NCBI RefSeq assembly: GCF_009707545.1 | Contig: NZ_WLYK01000009.1 | Coordinates: 124,001-188,000 of the forward strand | Source: Nakamurella alba | GTDB lineage: Bacteria > Actinomycetota > Actinomycetes > Mycobacteriales > Nakamurellaceae | DNA: 64,000 nt | Direction: 5' to 3' | Part shown: piece after piece, positions 9,799-19,330 of the stretch | How the letters are laid out: every line of letters begins with the position of its first letter | Position numbering within the stretch: position 1 is the stretch's first letter | The notes under the pieces: model-generated | What the model was told of the DNA's origin: nothing | The model's input: the letters and a program-made list of their open reading frames with translations, nothing else | The model's database searches: none | Translations under genes and position numbers: made by a program

Positions 9799-11065
9799 GC
9801 TTGCCGGTGGGGCGGGCGCCCTTGCCGGTCGGCCGCTTCGGGGCGGACGCCGCCGGGCGGGCCGGTGCGGTCCCGGACTCCGTGGTGGCGGCCGGCTTGC
9901 GGGCGGCGGGGCGGGTCGGCTTGACCCCGGGTTTGGGCGGGGTGATCACCCGGGGCGCCGCGGTGCCGGACGGTGCGACGGCCACCGGCGCGCCGCGGCG
10001 GGCGATCGGGTCGCCGTCGGCGTCCACGGTCAGCCCCTCCTGCTTGCGCTTGGCGAGCACGCGGGCGGTGTGCTGCTTGATCTGCGGGTCGCGGTTCTTC
10101 AGGTCCACGGCCAGCGGCACGGCGACGAACACCGAGGAGTACGCGCCGACCAGCATGCCGACCAGCAGCACCAGCGCGAGGTCCTTCAGGGTGCCGGAGC
10201 CGAGGATCGCCACGCCCGCGACGAGCAGGCCCGCCACCGGCAGCAGCGCGATCAGCGAGGTGTTGATCGACCGCATCAGGGTCTGGTTGACAGCGAGGTT
10301 CGCCGCCTCCTGGTAGGTGCGACGGGTCAGCGAGAGCAGGCCCTTCGAGTTCTCCTGCACCTTGTCGTAGACCACGACGGTGTCGTACAGCGAGAAGCCG
10401 AGGATGGTGAGCAGGCCGATGACCGTCGCCGGGGTCACCTCGAAGCCGACCGCGGCGTAGATGCCGGCGGTGACCACCAGGTCGTGCACGGTGGAGATGA
10501 CGGCGCCGACCGCGACGCGGCGCTCGTACCGGATCCAGATGAAGATCGCGACGAGCACCAGGAAGACGACCACCGCGAGGATGGCCCGTTCGGAGATCTC
10601 CGAGCCCCAGGTGTTGGACACCGCGGAGTCGGAGACGCCGCCGACCGGCGAGAACGCCGATTCCAGTGCGGTCTTCACCGCGGCGACCTGCTGGGCGTCC
10701 AGCGACACCGAGGAGATCTGCACCTGGTTGGTGCCGATCTGCTGGATGGCCTCGCTCGGCACCCCGGCGGCGCCGGCGAAGACGTCGACGGTGCGCTCCT
10801 GCACCTGCGAGTAGGACTGGCCGTCCGGGATCTGGAAGGTGAACCGGGTGCCGCCGGCGAAGTCGATGCCGAAGTTGAACCCGCGGATCACGATGAACAG
10901 GACCGACAGCACGACCAGCACCAGCGAGGCGATGTAGTACCAGCGGCGCGGCCCGAGGATGTCGAACGCGCCGGTGCCGGTGGACAGCCGGCCGAGGAAG
11001 GTGCCGGACCGCTTCGGCGCCGGGACGGCCGCCTCGTCGCTGGTGAGTTCGTCGACGGTGGTCAT
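9788..11065 (-). CDS. secF: Protein translocase subunit SecF
   Basis: A 425-residue polytopic protein with six predicted membrane segments, working with SecD to complete Sec-dependent export using the proton motive force. Family marks are FGIDFAGGTRFTFQI in the first outer domain, the TVIGLLTILGFSLYDTVVVYDKVQEN block and RSINTSLIALLPVAGLL. A basic Pro/Ala-rich cytoplasmic tail of about 100 residues (KPTRPAARKPAATT and onward) is longer than in typical SecF. The start codon overlaps the secD stop by one base. Confidence 0.96.
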   Translation of the reverse strand: MTTVDELTSDEAAVPAPKRSGTFLGRLSTGTGAFDILGPRRWYYIASLVLVVLSVLFIVIRGFNFGIDFAGGTRFTFQIPDGQSYSQVQERTVDVFAGAAGVPSEAIQQIGTNQVQISSVSLDAQQVAAVKTALESAFSPVGGVSDSAVSNTWGSEISERAILAVVVFLVLVAIFIWIRYERRVAVGAVISTVHDLVVTAGIYAAVGFEVTPATVIGLLTILGFSLYDTVVVYDKVQENSKGLLSLTRRTYQEAANLAVNQTLMRSINTSLIALLPVAGLLVAGVAILGSGTLKDLALVLLVGMLVGAYSSVFVAVPLAVDLKNRDPQIKQHTARVLAKRKQEGLTVDADGDPIARRGAPVAVAPSGTAAPRVITPPKPGVKPTRPAARKPAATTESGTAPARPAASAPKRPTGKGARPTGKRGR

Positions 11066-13092
11066 CAGGCCTCCTTGGTGGCCAGGCGGGCCGCGCTGGC
11101 CCGCTGCTGTGCGCCGGCCTTGGCGACCGCGCCCAGCCCGGAGTACCGCGTGGACTGGAAGACCTTCGAGCCGGAGGCCCAGGCCACCAGCGGGTGGGTC
11201 ACCAGGAACACCACGACGAGGTCGAGGACGGTCGACAGGCCGAGGGTGAAGGCGAAGCCCTTCACGTCACCGACCGCGACCACGTACAGCACCAGGGCGG
11301 ACAGGAAGCTGACCGCGTCGGCGGACAGGATGGTGCGCTTGGCCCGCTCCCAGCCGCGCGGCACCGCCGAGCGGAACGACCGGCCCTCGCGGACCTCGTC
11401 CTTGAGTCGTTCGAAGTAGATGACGAACGAGTCGGCCGTGATGCCGATGGCGACGATCAGACCGGCGACGCCGGCCATGTCCAGACTCAGCCCGATCCAT
11501 CTGCCGAGCAGCACCATGATCACGTAGACCAGGCCGAACGACAGGACCAGCGAGAGGATCGTGATCAGGCCGAGCAATCGGTAGTAGACGAGGCAGTAGA
11601 TGATCACCAGCAGCAGGCCGATGCCACCGGCGATCAGGCCGGCGTTCAGGTACTCCAGGCCGAGCTGCGCGGAGACGCTCTGCGACTCGCCCTGCACGAA
11701 GTTCAGCGGCAGCGCACCGAACTTCAGCGCGTTGGCCAGGCCGGTCGCGGTCTGCTGCGTGTAGGTGCCGGAGACCCGGGTGACGGTCGTGGTGATCGCG
11801 CTCTGGATCTGCGGCGAGGAGAGCACCTGGCCGTCGAGGGTGAACGCGGTGAACGAGCCGTCGGTGCCGTTCGGGTCGGTGCTGACGTTGTGGTTCGCGG
11901 TGTAGTTCGCCCAGGTCTGGTAGCCGGACGAGGTGAACTGCAGGTTGATGCCCCAGCCGCCGGTGCCCTGGGTGTCGATGGTGGCCGCGGCCGTGTCGAT
12001 CTCGGTGCCCGGGATCAGCGTCTTGTCGAGCAGGTAGACGCAGGCGTTCGACGAGGTGGCGCACGGGTCGGTGCCCGGCACGTACGGCGTCTCACCGCAG
12101 GCCAGCAGCGGCTTGTCCGGGTTGTCGATGCCCGCGGTCGGCGCGATATCGGCGCAGGCGATGCCACCGGAGCTCAGCGCGGTCTGCGCGGCGGTCTGCC
12201 ACGCGGTCCAGGCGGTGGTGTCGTCGCCGGCCGGCTGGTTCGGGTTGTCCGGGTCGCTGCCGGCGATCGGCCAGGTGGCCGCCGCGGCGCTGGTGCCGGT
12301 GCCGCTCGCCGAGGCCGAGGGATCCGTGGACCCGGAGGCGCTCGCGGTGTCGCCGGTGGTCGGGGCGCTGCTCGCGGTGTCGGCGGTGGTCGGAGTGCTG
12401 CTCGCCGTGTCCGCGGTGGTCGGCGCGCTGCTCGTCGTCGCGGGATCGGTGGTGGCCTCGACGGCGCCACGCAGTCCCTGGCCGGACTCGGTGGTCGACG
12501 GTGCTGTCGTTGCGGTGGTCTCGGCGGCGCTCTCCCCGGCGGTCTCACCCACGGAGGAGGACGGTCCGATCACTGCGCCACCGGAGGTGGTGGTGGGCTG
12601 CTCGACCTCGGTGTCGCCGATCGCGGTGCGGCTGATCGGGCCGGACGAGGTGGTGGAGCCGGTGCCGGTCTCCGAGGCCGAGGTCGACGGCACCGCGGCG
12701 GCCAGCGCCGCGAGGTCGTACCCGGTGGAGAACTGCGGGCGGATGTTCAGCCGCGCGGACCGGGTCAGCTCACCGAGGTCGGCGGCGTTGCCCGGCACGG
12801 TGACGACCAGCTGGTTGCTGCCCTCCACCTGCACCTGCGCACCCGCGACACCGGAGCCGTTGACCCGGTTCTCCAGGATGGTCCGGGCCTGGGCCATGGA
12901 CTCCCGGGTGGGCGTGGATCCGTCCGCGGTCTGCGCGGTCAGGGTGATGCGGGTGCCTCCCTGCAGATCGATGCCCAACTTGGGGGTGTTCGATCCGGGG
13001 GTGAGGAACATCAGGGCGTAGAGAGCGCCCGTGATCACCACGAAGGTCGCAATCAGCCGCCCGGGGCGGAACTGACCGGCAGGACTTGCCAC
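11065..13092 (-). CDS. secD: Protein translocase subunit SecD with enlarged periplasmic loop
   Basis: A 675-residue SecD. It has one N-terminal membrane segment, the LGIDLQGGTRITL motif, a large outer domain, and five C-terminal membrane segments including GMAGVAGLIVAIGITADSFVIYFERLKDE-type sequence. Between about residues 140 and 290 there is an Ala/Ser/Thr-rich insertion of roughly 130 residues carrying ten-residue tandem repeats (TTADTASSxP). It is not part of the conserved fold and makes the protein longer than most SecD. SecF follows in the same operon and YajC precedes it by 135 bp. Confidence 0.95.
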   Translation of the reverse strand: MASPAGQFRPGRLIATFVVITGALYALMFLTPGSNTPKLGIDLQGGTRITLTAQTADGSTPTRESMAQARTILENRVNGSGVAGAQVQVEGSNQLVVTVPGNAADLGELTRSARLNIRPQFSTGYDLAALAAAVPSTSASETGTGSTTSSGPISRTAIGDTEVEQPTTTSGGAVIGPSSSVGETAGESAAETTATTAPSTTESGQGLRGAVEATTDPATTSSAPTTADTASSTPTTADTASSAPTTGDTASASGSTDPSASASGTGTSAAAATWPIAGSDPDNPNQPAGDDTTAWTAWQTAAQTALSSGGIACADIAPTAGIDNPDKPLLACGETPYVPGTDPCATSSNACVYLLDKTLIPGTEIDTAAATIDTQGTGGWGINLQFTSSGYQTWANYTANHNVSTDPNGTDGSFTAFTLDGQVLSSPQIQSAITTTVTRVSGTYTQQTATGLANALKFGALPLNFVQGESQSVSAQLGLEYLNAGLIAGGIGLLLVIIYCLVYYRLLGLITILSLVLSFGLVYVIMVLLGRWIGLSLDMAGVAGLIVAIGITADSFVIYFERLKDEVREGRSFRSAVPRGWERAKRTILSADAVSFLSALVLYVVAVGDVKGFAFTLGLSTVLDLVVVFLVTHPLVAWASGSKVFQSTRYSGLGAVAKAGAQQRASAARLATKEA

Positions 13093-13227
13093 GTACGGTG
13101 CCTATCTTTGCGCAGGGAGTTTCCGTGCGCATGCCGCCGGGCACCGCCGTGGGACATCGCGCCCGGCAGGACGCGCCGATCCCGCCGGCGGACACCCGGC
13201 GGCAGCGCACCGGTGCGATCGGCCAGC

Positions 13228-13599
13228 CTAGCCGACGTCCTTGGAGGGCTTGTCCAGCGAGAGCGAGGACCCGCCGTCGGACGCGGAGGTGTTCTCCTCG
13301 TCGACGGTGTCCTCCTCCAGCTCGCCGCCGGGGGCGGCCACGATGACCTCGCGGACGGCTGCGCGCACCCAGGAGGTGTGGACGCCCGGGGCGATCTCCA
13401 GCTCGATGGTGTCGTCGGCGACGGCGGTAACCGTGGCGTGCAGGCCGGAGGTCGTCATCACGCGGGCGCCGGGCTGCAGGGAGTTCTGCATCTGCTGCTG
13501 GGCGGCGACCTGACGCTTCTGCTTGCGCATGCCGAAGAACATCATCAGACCGAGCGCACCGAACATCAGGATCGGCAACATCAGGCCCTGCAGATTCAT
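13228..13599 (-). CDS. yajC: Sec translocon accessory protein YajC
   Basis: A 123-residue protein with one N-terminal membrane segment (LMLPILMFGALGLMMFFGM) followed by RKQKRQ, a short beta-rich domain (GARVMTTSGLHATVTAV, then DTIELEIAPGV) and an acidic Ser-rich tail. This is the YajC family, the accessory partner of SecDF. The ATG at 13599 has AAGGAG 5-6 nt upstream; the frame is open for another 58 codons, but those show no YajC features. It is the first gene of the yajC-secD-secF-apt run. Confidence 0.93.
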   Translation of the reverse strand: MNLQGLMLPILMFGALGLMMFFGMRKQKRQVAAQQQMQNSLQPGARVMTTSGLHATVTAVADDTIELEIAPGVHTSWVRAAVREVIVAAPGGELEEDTVDEENTSASDGGSSLSLDKPSKDVG

Positions 13600-13889
13600 G
13601 TGACTCCTTCGATCGTCGGCGGTGTCGGCTGTCGACACCCGCCGTGTTGCCGGGACCCGGTCGTGGACGACCGGCCCGGGCGAGCAACGTGCGTCGGCCG
13701 TGGTCCGTTCCCGTGCGGTGCACGGCGCGCGGACCCGCCCGGAAACCGGTCCCGCCCACCGCATCCGGAACACCGCCCCTGGGCGGCGAGCGGACGGCAG
13801 CTGTGGCGCCGGTCACCGAACGCACCGGAGTCTACCGGAGTTCCGGCCGGTCAGCGCCCTCGCGCAGGTCAGGCCGGGTGTGGCGGCGC

Positions 13890-14972
13890 TCAGCCGTCGA
13901 ACAGGCCGGGGTCGTGCTCGGTGACCACCCCGCGGGTGCCCGGCCCCGGCGTCAGGCCCAGGTGTTCCCAGGCCGCGGGCGTCGCCACCCGGCCACGGGG
14001 CGTCCGGGCGAGCATGCCGAGCCGCACCAGGAAGGGTTCGCAGACCTCCTCGACGGTGCTCGGCTCCTCCCCCACCGCGACCGCCAACGTGGTCAGTCCC
14101 ACCGGTCCGCCACCGAAGGTGCGGCACAGCGACCCGAGCACCGCGCGGTCCAGCCGGTCCAGCCCGAGTTCGTCGACGTCGTACACCGCGAGAGCGGCCC
14201 GGGCGACGTGCACGTCGACCGCCCCGTCCGCCCGGACCTGGGCGAAGTCGCGGACCCGACGGAGCAGCCGGTTGGCGATCCGTGGTGTGCCGCGGGACCG
14301 CCGGGCGATCTCCTTCGCCCCGTCCGGCCGCAGGTCGACGCCGAGGATCCGGGCGCTGCGGGTGATCACCCGGGCCAGTTCCTCCGGTGCGTAGAACTCC
14401 ATGTGCGCGGTGAAGCCGAAGCGGTCACGCAGCGGCGAGGTGAGCTGGCCCGACCGGGTGGTGGCGCCGACCAGGGTGAACGGGGCGATGTCCAGCGGGA
14501 TCGACGTCGCGCCCGGACCTTTGCCGACCACCACGTCGACCCGGAAGTCCTCCATCGCCAGGTACAGCATCTCCTCGGCCGGGCGGGCGATGCGGTGGAT
14601 CTCGTCGATGAACAGCACGTCGCCCTCGACCAGGTTGGACAGCATCGCGGCGAGGTCGCCGGCCCGCTCCAGCGCCGGCCCCGAGGTGAGCCGGATCGAG
14701 GCGTCCAGCTCGGCGGCGATGATCATCGCCAGCGAGGTCTTGCCGAGTCCCGGCGGTCCGGCGAGCAGCACGTGGTCGGGCGTGGTCCCGCGCAGCTTGG
14801 CGCCGGCCAGCACCAGTTCCAGCTGTTCGCGGACCCGCACCTGCCCGACGAACTCGTCGAGGTTGCGCGGCCGCAGCGACGCCTCGACCTCGGAGTCGGT
14901 GACCTGCCGGTCCGGGTCGAGCGGGTCCTCACCGCCGGCTTCGAACGGGTGGAAGGGCTCCGGCACCGTCAC
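13890..14972 (-). CDS. ruvB: Holliday junction branch-migration helicase RuvB
   Basis: A 360-residue AAA+ ATPase: Walker [10 protein letters not shown], Walker B LFIDEIHR, sensor 1 GATTRSGQL, and the C-terminal winged helix ([23 protein letters not shown]). It drives branch migration of Holliday junctions with RuvA. Length is normal. Its ATG overlaps the end of ruvA by 4 nt. The 290 bp between this gene and yajC contain no recognisable gene. Confidence 0.97.
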   Translation of the reverse strand: MTVPEPFHPFEAGGEDPLDPDRQVTDSEVEASLRPRNLDEFVGQVRVREQLELVLAGAKLRGTTPDHVLLAGPPGLGKTSLAMIIAAELDASIRLTSGPALERAGDLAAMLSNLVEGDVLFIDEIHRIARPAEEMLYLAMEDFRVDVVVGKGPGATSIPLDIAPFTLVGATTRSGQLTSPLRDRFGFTAHMEFYAPEELARVITRSARILGVDLRPDGAKEIARRSRGTPRIANRLLRRVRDFAQVRADGAVDVHVARAALAVYDVDELGLDRLDRAVLGSLCRTFGGGPVGLTTLAVAVGEEPSTVEEVCEPFLVRLGMLARTPRGRVATPAAWEHLGLTPGPGTRGVVTEHDPGLFDG

Positions 14973-15598
14973 CGGCTCCGCCCCAGCAGCGAGAGGGCGC
15001 GACGCAGCAGCACGCCGACCTCGCCGCGCGCGACGATCGGGTCGTCCGGATCGGACGCGACGCTCGCGGTGGCGTCCTCGGCCTGCTTGGCGGTGAAGCC
15101 GAGACCGACCAGGGCGTCGACCAACTGGGCCCGCCAGGCGGAAGCGGCCACCGGCCCCCCGGTGGCGGTCCCGACCGGGCCGACGGCGGATGCGCCGACG
15201 GCACCCACTTTGTCGCGGAGCTCGAGCACCAGCCGCTCCGCACCCTTCTTCCCGATCCCCGGCGCACGGGTCAGGGCGTTGGTGTCGCCGGAGGCCAGCG
15301 CCCGGCGCAGGTCGTCCGGGTCGAGCACGGCGAGCAGCGCCAGCGCGATCTTCGGTCCCACCCCGGACACCGACTGCACCAGCTCGAACAGGTCCCGGGC
15401 GTCGTCGGAGGCGAAACCGAACAGGGTCAGCGAGTCCTCGCGCACCACCAGGCTGGTGGCCAGCCGGGCCTGGTCGCCGCGGTGCAGTCCGGCAAGGGTG
15501 TTCGGGGTGGCACGGACGGCGAGACCGACCCCGCCGACCTCGATCACCGCGTGGTCCAGGGTCAGGCCGAGCACGACCCCGCGGACGGAGGCGATCAT
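14969..15598 (-). CDS. ruvA: Holliday junction DNA-binding protein RuvA
   Basis: A 209-residue protein with an OB-fold N-terminus ([21 protein letters not shown]), two helix-hairpin-helix motifs ([13 protein letters not shown] and [12 protein letters not shown]) and a C-terminal three-helix domain ([17 protein letters not shown]) that contacts RuvB. The ATG at 15598 overlaps the ruvC stop by 4 nt. The frame is open far upstream, but that part is antisense-like Arg/Gly-rich sequence inside ruvC. Confidence 0.97.
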   Translation of the reverse strand: MIASVRGVVLGLTLDHAVIEVGGVGLAVRATPNTLAGLHRGDQARLATSLVVREDSLTLFGFASDDARDLFELVQSVSGVGPKIALALLAVLDPDDLRRALASGDTNALTRAPGIGKKGAERLVLELRDKVGAVGASAVGPVGTATGGPVAASAWRAQLVDALVGLGFTAKQAEDATASVASDPDDPIVARGEVGVLLRRALSLLGRSR

Positions 15599-16152
15599 CG
15601 GGCCACCCGGACGGCCGGTGCCGGCGGGGCGGTGCGGCGGCGCGGAGCGGTCGGGGTCAGGGCGGCGAGCTTGGCCTGCATCGGCGAGCGCCAGAGGTGA
15701 CAGATGGCCAGCGCCAACGCATCCGCCGCATCTGCGGGCTTCGGCCGGGTGTCGAGGCGGAGCAATCGGGTGACCATGGTGGTGACCTGCGCCTTGTCGG
15801 CGGAACCGTTGCCGGACACCGCCGCCTTGACCTCGCTCGGGGTGTGCCAGGCGACCGGGATGTGCCGGCGGGCGGCGGCCAGCGCCACCACCCCGGCGGC
15901 CTGCGCGGTACCCATCACGGTGCGGACGTTCTGCTGGCTGAAGACCCGTTCGACGGCGACCACGTCCGGCTTGTACGTGTCCATCATCGCCTCCACCTCC
16001 TCCGCGACCTGGAGCAGCCGGACCGCGATGTCGTGGTCGGCCGGGGTGCGGACGACGTCCACGTGGACCAGCCGCGGCGGCTTGCCGGCACCGCCGTCGA
16101 CCACCCCGACCCCGCAACGGGTCAGCCCCGGGTCGACTCCCAGCACACGCAC
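15595..16152 (-). CDS. ruvC: Holliday junction resolvase RuvC
   Basis: About 185 residues from GTG 16152, which is placed directly before [13 protein letters not shown] and has GGGAGG 7 nt upstream; a longer ATG start adds 14 residues without family similarity. The catalytic acidic residues are visible: D in GVDPGLT, E in VVAVERVF, and the later acidic pair region [10 protein letters not shown]...[12 protein letters not shown]. RuvC cleaves the junction migrated by RuvAB. It is the first gene of the ruvCAB operon. Confidence 0.96.
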   Translation of the reverse strand: MRVLGVDPGLTRCGVGVVDGGAGKPPRLVHVDVVRTPADHDIAVRLLQVAEEVEAMMDTYKPDVVAVERVFSQQNVRTVMGTAQAAGVVALAAARRHIPVAWHTPSEVKAAVSGNGSADKAQVTTMVTRLLRLDTRPKPADAADALALAICHLWRSPMQAKLAALTPTAPRRRTAPPAPAVRVAR

Positions 16153-16398
16153 GCAGCATCCTCCCGGTCGGGCAGTGTCCGGCGCGCCGAACACATGTTC
16201 ACCCCGACGCTACCGGCCGCGCGTCCCGCACCCCGCCTGCCACGCCGGACCCTGCAACCGCCCGCAGCCGCCCCCGCGCGAGGATCAAGATCGCAGGCGC
16301 GTGTGATCGTGAAGCTTTTGGTACTGGTGGGACGGTTGTCGCCACTTTCCTACGCGCAGGCGATGATGATCCTCGCGCGGGGTGGGGCCGGGGGTGGG

Positions 16399-17157
16399 TC
16401 AGTCCTCGTCGAGCTCGGCGATGACCTCGTCCGGGATGTCGGCGCTGGTGTAGACGTTCTGCACGTCGTCCAGGTCCTCGATCGCGTCGACCAGCTTGAA
16501 CAGCTTGCGGGCGCCGTCGGCCTCGAGCTGCACCGGCACGGAGGCGATGAAGCTCTGGTCGGCGGAGTCGTACTCGATGCCGGCGTCCTGCACGGCGGTC
16601 CGCACGGCCACGAGATCGGTGGCCTCGGACAGCACCTCGAAGACCTCGCCGCTGTCGGTGACCTCCTCGGCGCCGGCGTCGAGCACGGCGAGCAGCAGGT
16701 CGTCCTCGGACAGGCCGCCGGCCTTGGGCACCACGACGACGCCCTTGCGGCTGAACATGTAGGACACCGAGCCCGGGTCGGCCATCGAGCCGCCGTTGCG
16801 GGTGACCGCGACGCGGACGTCGGTCGCCGCCCGGTTCCGGTTGTCGGTGAGGCACTCGATCATCACCGCGACACCGTTCGGGCCGTACGCCTCGTAGGTG
16901 ATCGACTGGTAGTCGGCGCCGCCGGCCTCGGCACCGGAACCACGCTTGACCGCGCGGTCGATGTTGTCATTGGGCACCGACGACTTCTTCGCCTTCTGGA
17001 TGGCGTCCCAGAGGGTCGGGTTGCCGTCCGGGTCACCGCCACCGGTGCGCGCCGCCACCTCGATGTTCTTGATCAGCTTCGCGAAGAGCTTGCCGCGCTT
17101 GGCGTCCTTCGCAGCCTTCTGGTGCTTGGTGGTGGCCCACTTGGAATGCCCGCTCAT
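16399..17157 (-). CDS. yebC: YebC/PmpR family protein
   Basis: A 252-residue protein of the YebC/PmpR family. The start [22 protein letters not shown] is diagnostic, followed by [21 protein letters not shown] and the acidic C-terminus EVIAELDED. Members were described as transcription regulators, and more recent work implicates YebC in translation through difficult codon runs. ATG 17157 is chosen over an upstream in-frame start because the family N-terminus begins there. It lies between pdxT and ruvC, as in mycobacteria. Confidence 0.95.
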   Translation of the reverse strand: MSGHSKWATTKHQKAAKDAKRGKLFAKLIKNIEVAARTGGGDPDGNPTLWDAIQKAKKSSVPNDNIDRAVKRGSGAEAGGADYQSITYEAYGPNGVAVMIECLTDNRNRAATDVRVAVTRNGGSMADPGSVSYMFSRKGVVVVPKAGGLSEDDLLLAVLDAGAEEVTDSGEVFEVLSEATDLVAVRTAVQDAGIEYDSADQSFIASVPVQLEADGARKLFKLVDAIEDLDDVQNVYTSADIPDEVIAELDED

Positions 17158-17295
17158 GCTCCTGCTTCCGCTGTCCGCGTCCGGGCACGCCCGGGCGCTC
17201 TCCTCCACGGGCCGCACCCTCGGGCCGTCCCGGTCCAGCGAAGACTCTACCGGCCGGGATGACCCCCGCTCGTCCCGTCCGCGCAGGCCACCGGG

Positions 17296-17886
17296 TCAGC
17301 CGGCCCGCACCATCTCCAGGAACAGTCCGTGCACCCGGCGGTCGCCGGTGACCTCGGGATGGAAGGAGGTCGCCAGGGTCCGGCCCTGCCGCACCGCCAC
17401 CGGATGCTCGCCCACCGCGGCCAACACCTCGACGTCCGCTCCGGTGCGCTCCACCCACGGCGCGCGGATGAACACCGCGCGCACCGGAGTCTGCTCCCCG
17501 GGCAGACCGGTGAACTCCAGGTCCGTCTCGAAGGAGTCCACCTGCCGGCCGAAGGCGTTGCGGCGCACGGTGATGTCCAGGACGCCGAACGACCGCTGGT
17601 CCGGTCGGCCGTCCAGCACCTCGGTGGCGAGCAGGATCATCCCGGCGCAGGACCCGTAGGCCGGGAGCCCCTCGTGCAGCCGCTGCTGCAGCGGCTCGCG
17701 GAGTTCGAAGACGTCGAGCAGCCGGGACATGGTGGTGGACTCGCCGCCCGGCAGCACGATCCCGTCCAGCCCGTCCAGGTCGGACGCCCGGCGGACCGGG
17801 CGCGCGGTGGCGTCCAGCTCGGCCAGTGCGATCAGGTGCTCGGCGACGTCACCCTGCAGGGCCAATACCCCGATCGTCGGGCTCAC
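17296..17886 (-). CDS. pdxT: Pyridoxal 5'-phosphate synthase glutaminase subunit PdxT
   Basis: A 196-residue class I glutamine amidotransferase that feeds ammonia to PdxS for vitamin B6 synthesis. Signatures: [12 protein letters not shown] at the start, PGGESTTMS, the nucleophile Cys in [10 protein letters not shown] and the His-Glu pair in [12 protein letters not shown] 17886 overlaps the stop of the upstream membrane-protein gene by 4 nt. Its partner pdxS is not adjacent but 4.7 kb away on the same strand, which is unusual. Confidence 0.96.
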   Translation of the reverse strand: MSPTIGVLALQGDVAEHLIALAELDATARPVRRASDLDGLDGIVLPGGESTTMSRLLDVFELREPLQQRLHEGLPAYGSCAGMILLATEVLDGRPDQRSFGVLDITVRRNAFGRQVDSFETDLEFTGLPGEQTPVRAVFIRAPWVERTGADVEVLAAVGEHPVAVRQGRTLATSFHPEVTGDRRVHGLFLEMVRAG

Positions 17887-18335
17887 GGCTTCCACACCAT
17901 CAGCACGGTGATGGCCACCAGCAGCAGCGACACGATCCCGGAGGTCATCGCGATCCGCTTGTAGTCGTTGTCCGTCAGGTTCTGCTGCCCGCCAGTGGCA
18001 GCGGACTGCAGGTGCTCGGCCGCGCTGCGCAGGGCCGGCACCACGGCGAGCAGGTTCAGGGCCAGTGCGACGACGTACAGGATGATCGAGATCAGCACCC
18101 ACGGGGTGGTCAGGGTGGTGCCGTACTGCTCCGGCACGAACGGGACGACCGCGAAGCCGAGCAGCGCGACCACCAACGACGCCGCCGTGAAGACGAAGGT
18201 GGACCGGGCCAGTACGGCCACCTGCCCGCCCTGCTCCGCGCGGATGGCACGCATGGCCGTCATCGGCAGGATCGCCATCGGGCCGATGACGAACACCGCC
18301 GCCACGACGTGCAGGACGGTCAGGAACGTGAGCAT
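17883..18335 (-). CDS. DUF2269-like small integral membrane protein
   Basis: A 150-residue protein with four hydrophobic segments (about 2-22, 45-70, 78-100 and 128-147). The N-terminal [21 protein letters not shown] resembles the DUF2269 membrane family, whose function is unknown. It overlaps pdxT by 4 nt and lies 10 bp downstream of the yczE-like gene, so it probably belongs to one transcript yczE-this gene-pdxT. Whether it has anything to do with vitamin B6 is inference from position. Confidence 0.7.
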   Translation of the reverse strand: MLTFLTVLHVVAAVFVIGPMAILPMTAMRAIRAEQGGQVAVLARSTFVFTAASLVVALLGFAVVPFVPEQYGTTLTTPWVLISIILYVVALALNLLAVVPALRSAAEHLQSAATGGQQNLTDNDYKRIAMTSGIVSLLLVAITVLMVWKP

Positions 18336-18345
18336 GGCGAGAAAT

Positions 18346-19044
18346 CTAGTGCGTCCCGGGGACGCCTTCCGCCACGTCGTCGGGCCGCGGCTCCGGCGCC
18401 CGCACGGACAGCCGGGGCAGCAGCACGTGCAGCAGCGGGCCGATGGCCAGGGCGTACAGGACGGTCCCGACGCCGACGAGACCGCCCAGCAGCCAGCCGA
18501 TCCCGAGCACCGACAGCTCGATCACCGTGCGCACCAGCCGGATCGACCCGACACCGCGGGCGACCAGCCCGGTCATCAGCCCGTCGCGCGGTCCGGGACC
18601 GAGCCCGGCGCCGATGTACAGCGCCCCGCCGACCGCGTTACCCAGCACACCGAGCACGAGATACCCGATGCGCAGGCGCATGTCGTCGGTCGGCGGCACC
18701 AGGGACAGGGTCAGGTCGGTGGTCCAGCCGATCACCAGCGCGTTGACCAGGGTGCCGATCCCGGGCCGCTGGCGCAGCGGGATCCAGAGCAGCAGCACGA
18801 CGGCCGACACCACGGTGATCACCGTGCCGTACGACAACCGGTTGCCCAGCAGCTCGGTCAGCCCCTGGTGGAACACGTCCCACGGGTCGAGCCCGAGCAC
18901 CGACCGCACCATCAGGCCCATCGTGATGCCGTACATCACCACACCGACGAGCAACTGGGAGAACCGCCGCGCCCGCCGGTCGACCGGGACCGGCATCACC
19001 ATCCGGGAGAGCCGCCCGGTCACCCGGCGCCGTACCTGTGTCAT
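18346..19044 (-). CDS. YczE/YyaS/YitT family membrane protein
   Basis: A 232-residue polytopic membrane protein with about five to six segments. LGLDPWDVFHQGLTELLG, the GIGTLVNALVIGW block and GAGLGPGPRDGLMTGL are typical of the YczE/YyaS family. Such genes often lie next to, and divergent from, a MocR-type (GntR-aminotransferase) regulator, as here. Transport function is suspected but unproven. A 10-bp-arm inverted repeat lies 37 bp upstream of the start and may be its control site. Confidence 0.85.
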   Translation of the reverse strand: MTQVRRRVTGRLSRMVMPVPVDRRARRFSQLLVGVVMYGITMGLMVRSVLGLDPWDVFHQGLTELLGNRLSYGTVITVVSAVVLLLWIPLRQRPGIGTLVNALVIGWTTDLTLSLVPPTDDMRLRIGYLVLGVLGNAVGGALYIGAGLGPGPRDGLMTGLVARGVGSIRLVRTVIELSVLGIGWLLGGLVGVGTVLYALAIGPLLHVLLPRLSVRAPEPRPDDVAEGVPGTH

Positions 19045-19080
19045 TGCACTGCCTCGTTCTTGTCGTGCTGCAGGAAGTCA

Positions 19081-19110
19081 ACCGGTCCACTGGCCTGGAA
19101 GTGGACCGGT
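19081..19110. promoter_or_regulatory. Candidate MocR operator: inverted repeat upstream of yczE-like gene
   Basis: Arms ACCGGTCCAC (19081-19090) and GTGGACCGGT (19101-19110) are a perfect 10-bp inverted repeat with a 10-nt centre. The 12-mer CACTGGCCTGGA begins in the left arm (19088-19099) and recurs exactly 200 bp away, just upstream of the divergent MocR gene. Repeats of this kind in a MocR/YczE intergenic region are plausible regulator sites. Assignment is inference. Confidence 0.5.
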
Positions 19111-19135
19111 CGACGGTTCAGTGGGCTGCCGGTGG

Positions 19136-19270
19136 TCACCAGCGCGACAGGGGTGGACCGGAACGGCCGTCTCCCCACTTCGGGTCTCCGATCGAACGGG
19201 AGTCGCGGCCCAGAAGAGGTGCTGCAACGGCGATCAGGACGAACAGGGCGAGGATCAGCAGGAGTGTCAT
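19136..19270 (-). CDS. Small single-pass membrane protein (44 residues)
   Basis: A 44-residue frame: an N-terminal hydrophobic helix (TLLLILALFVLIAVAAPLL) followed by GRDSRSIGDPKWGDG. The pattern of one helix plus a D-S-R turn resembles small uncharacterised actinobacterial membrane proteins. ATG 19270 has AGGA about 7 nt upstream. It lies between yczE and the MocR gene on the yczE strand. Support is only the composition and ribosome site, so it may not be a real gene. Confidence 0.45.
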   Translation of the reverse strand: MTLLLILALFVLIAVAAPLLGRDSRSIGDPKWGDGRSGPPLSRW

Positions 19271-19287
19271 GGATCGATCCTGGGCTG

Positions 19288-19299
19288 CACTGGCCTGGA
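19288..19299. repeat. Second copy of 12-mer CACTGGCCTGGA upstream of the MocR gene
   Basis: Identical to 19088-19099, same orientation, 200 bp apart, and 32 bp before the MocR start codon. It is followed by ACAACAATGGCCACTT, so CTGGCC and GGCCA elements are clustered here. Candidate autoregulatory site for the MocR regulator. Confidence 0.45.
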
Positions 19300-19330
19300 C
19301 AACAATGGCCACTTCAGCCAAACTGGCATC

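Noticed and set aside
7417-9924. Very long plus-strand frame (835 codons) antisense to rel and apt
   Set aside because: His/Arg/Gly/Asp-rich mirror of GC-rich coding on the other strand; no ribosome site, no domains, and the opposite strand encodes intact Rel and Apt.
11194-14394. 1066-codon plus-strand frame across secD, yajC and ruvB
   Set aside because: Antisense artefact of high GC third positions; composition is Gly/Arg/Asp/Gln noise and three known genes occupy the other strand.
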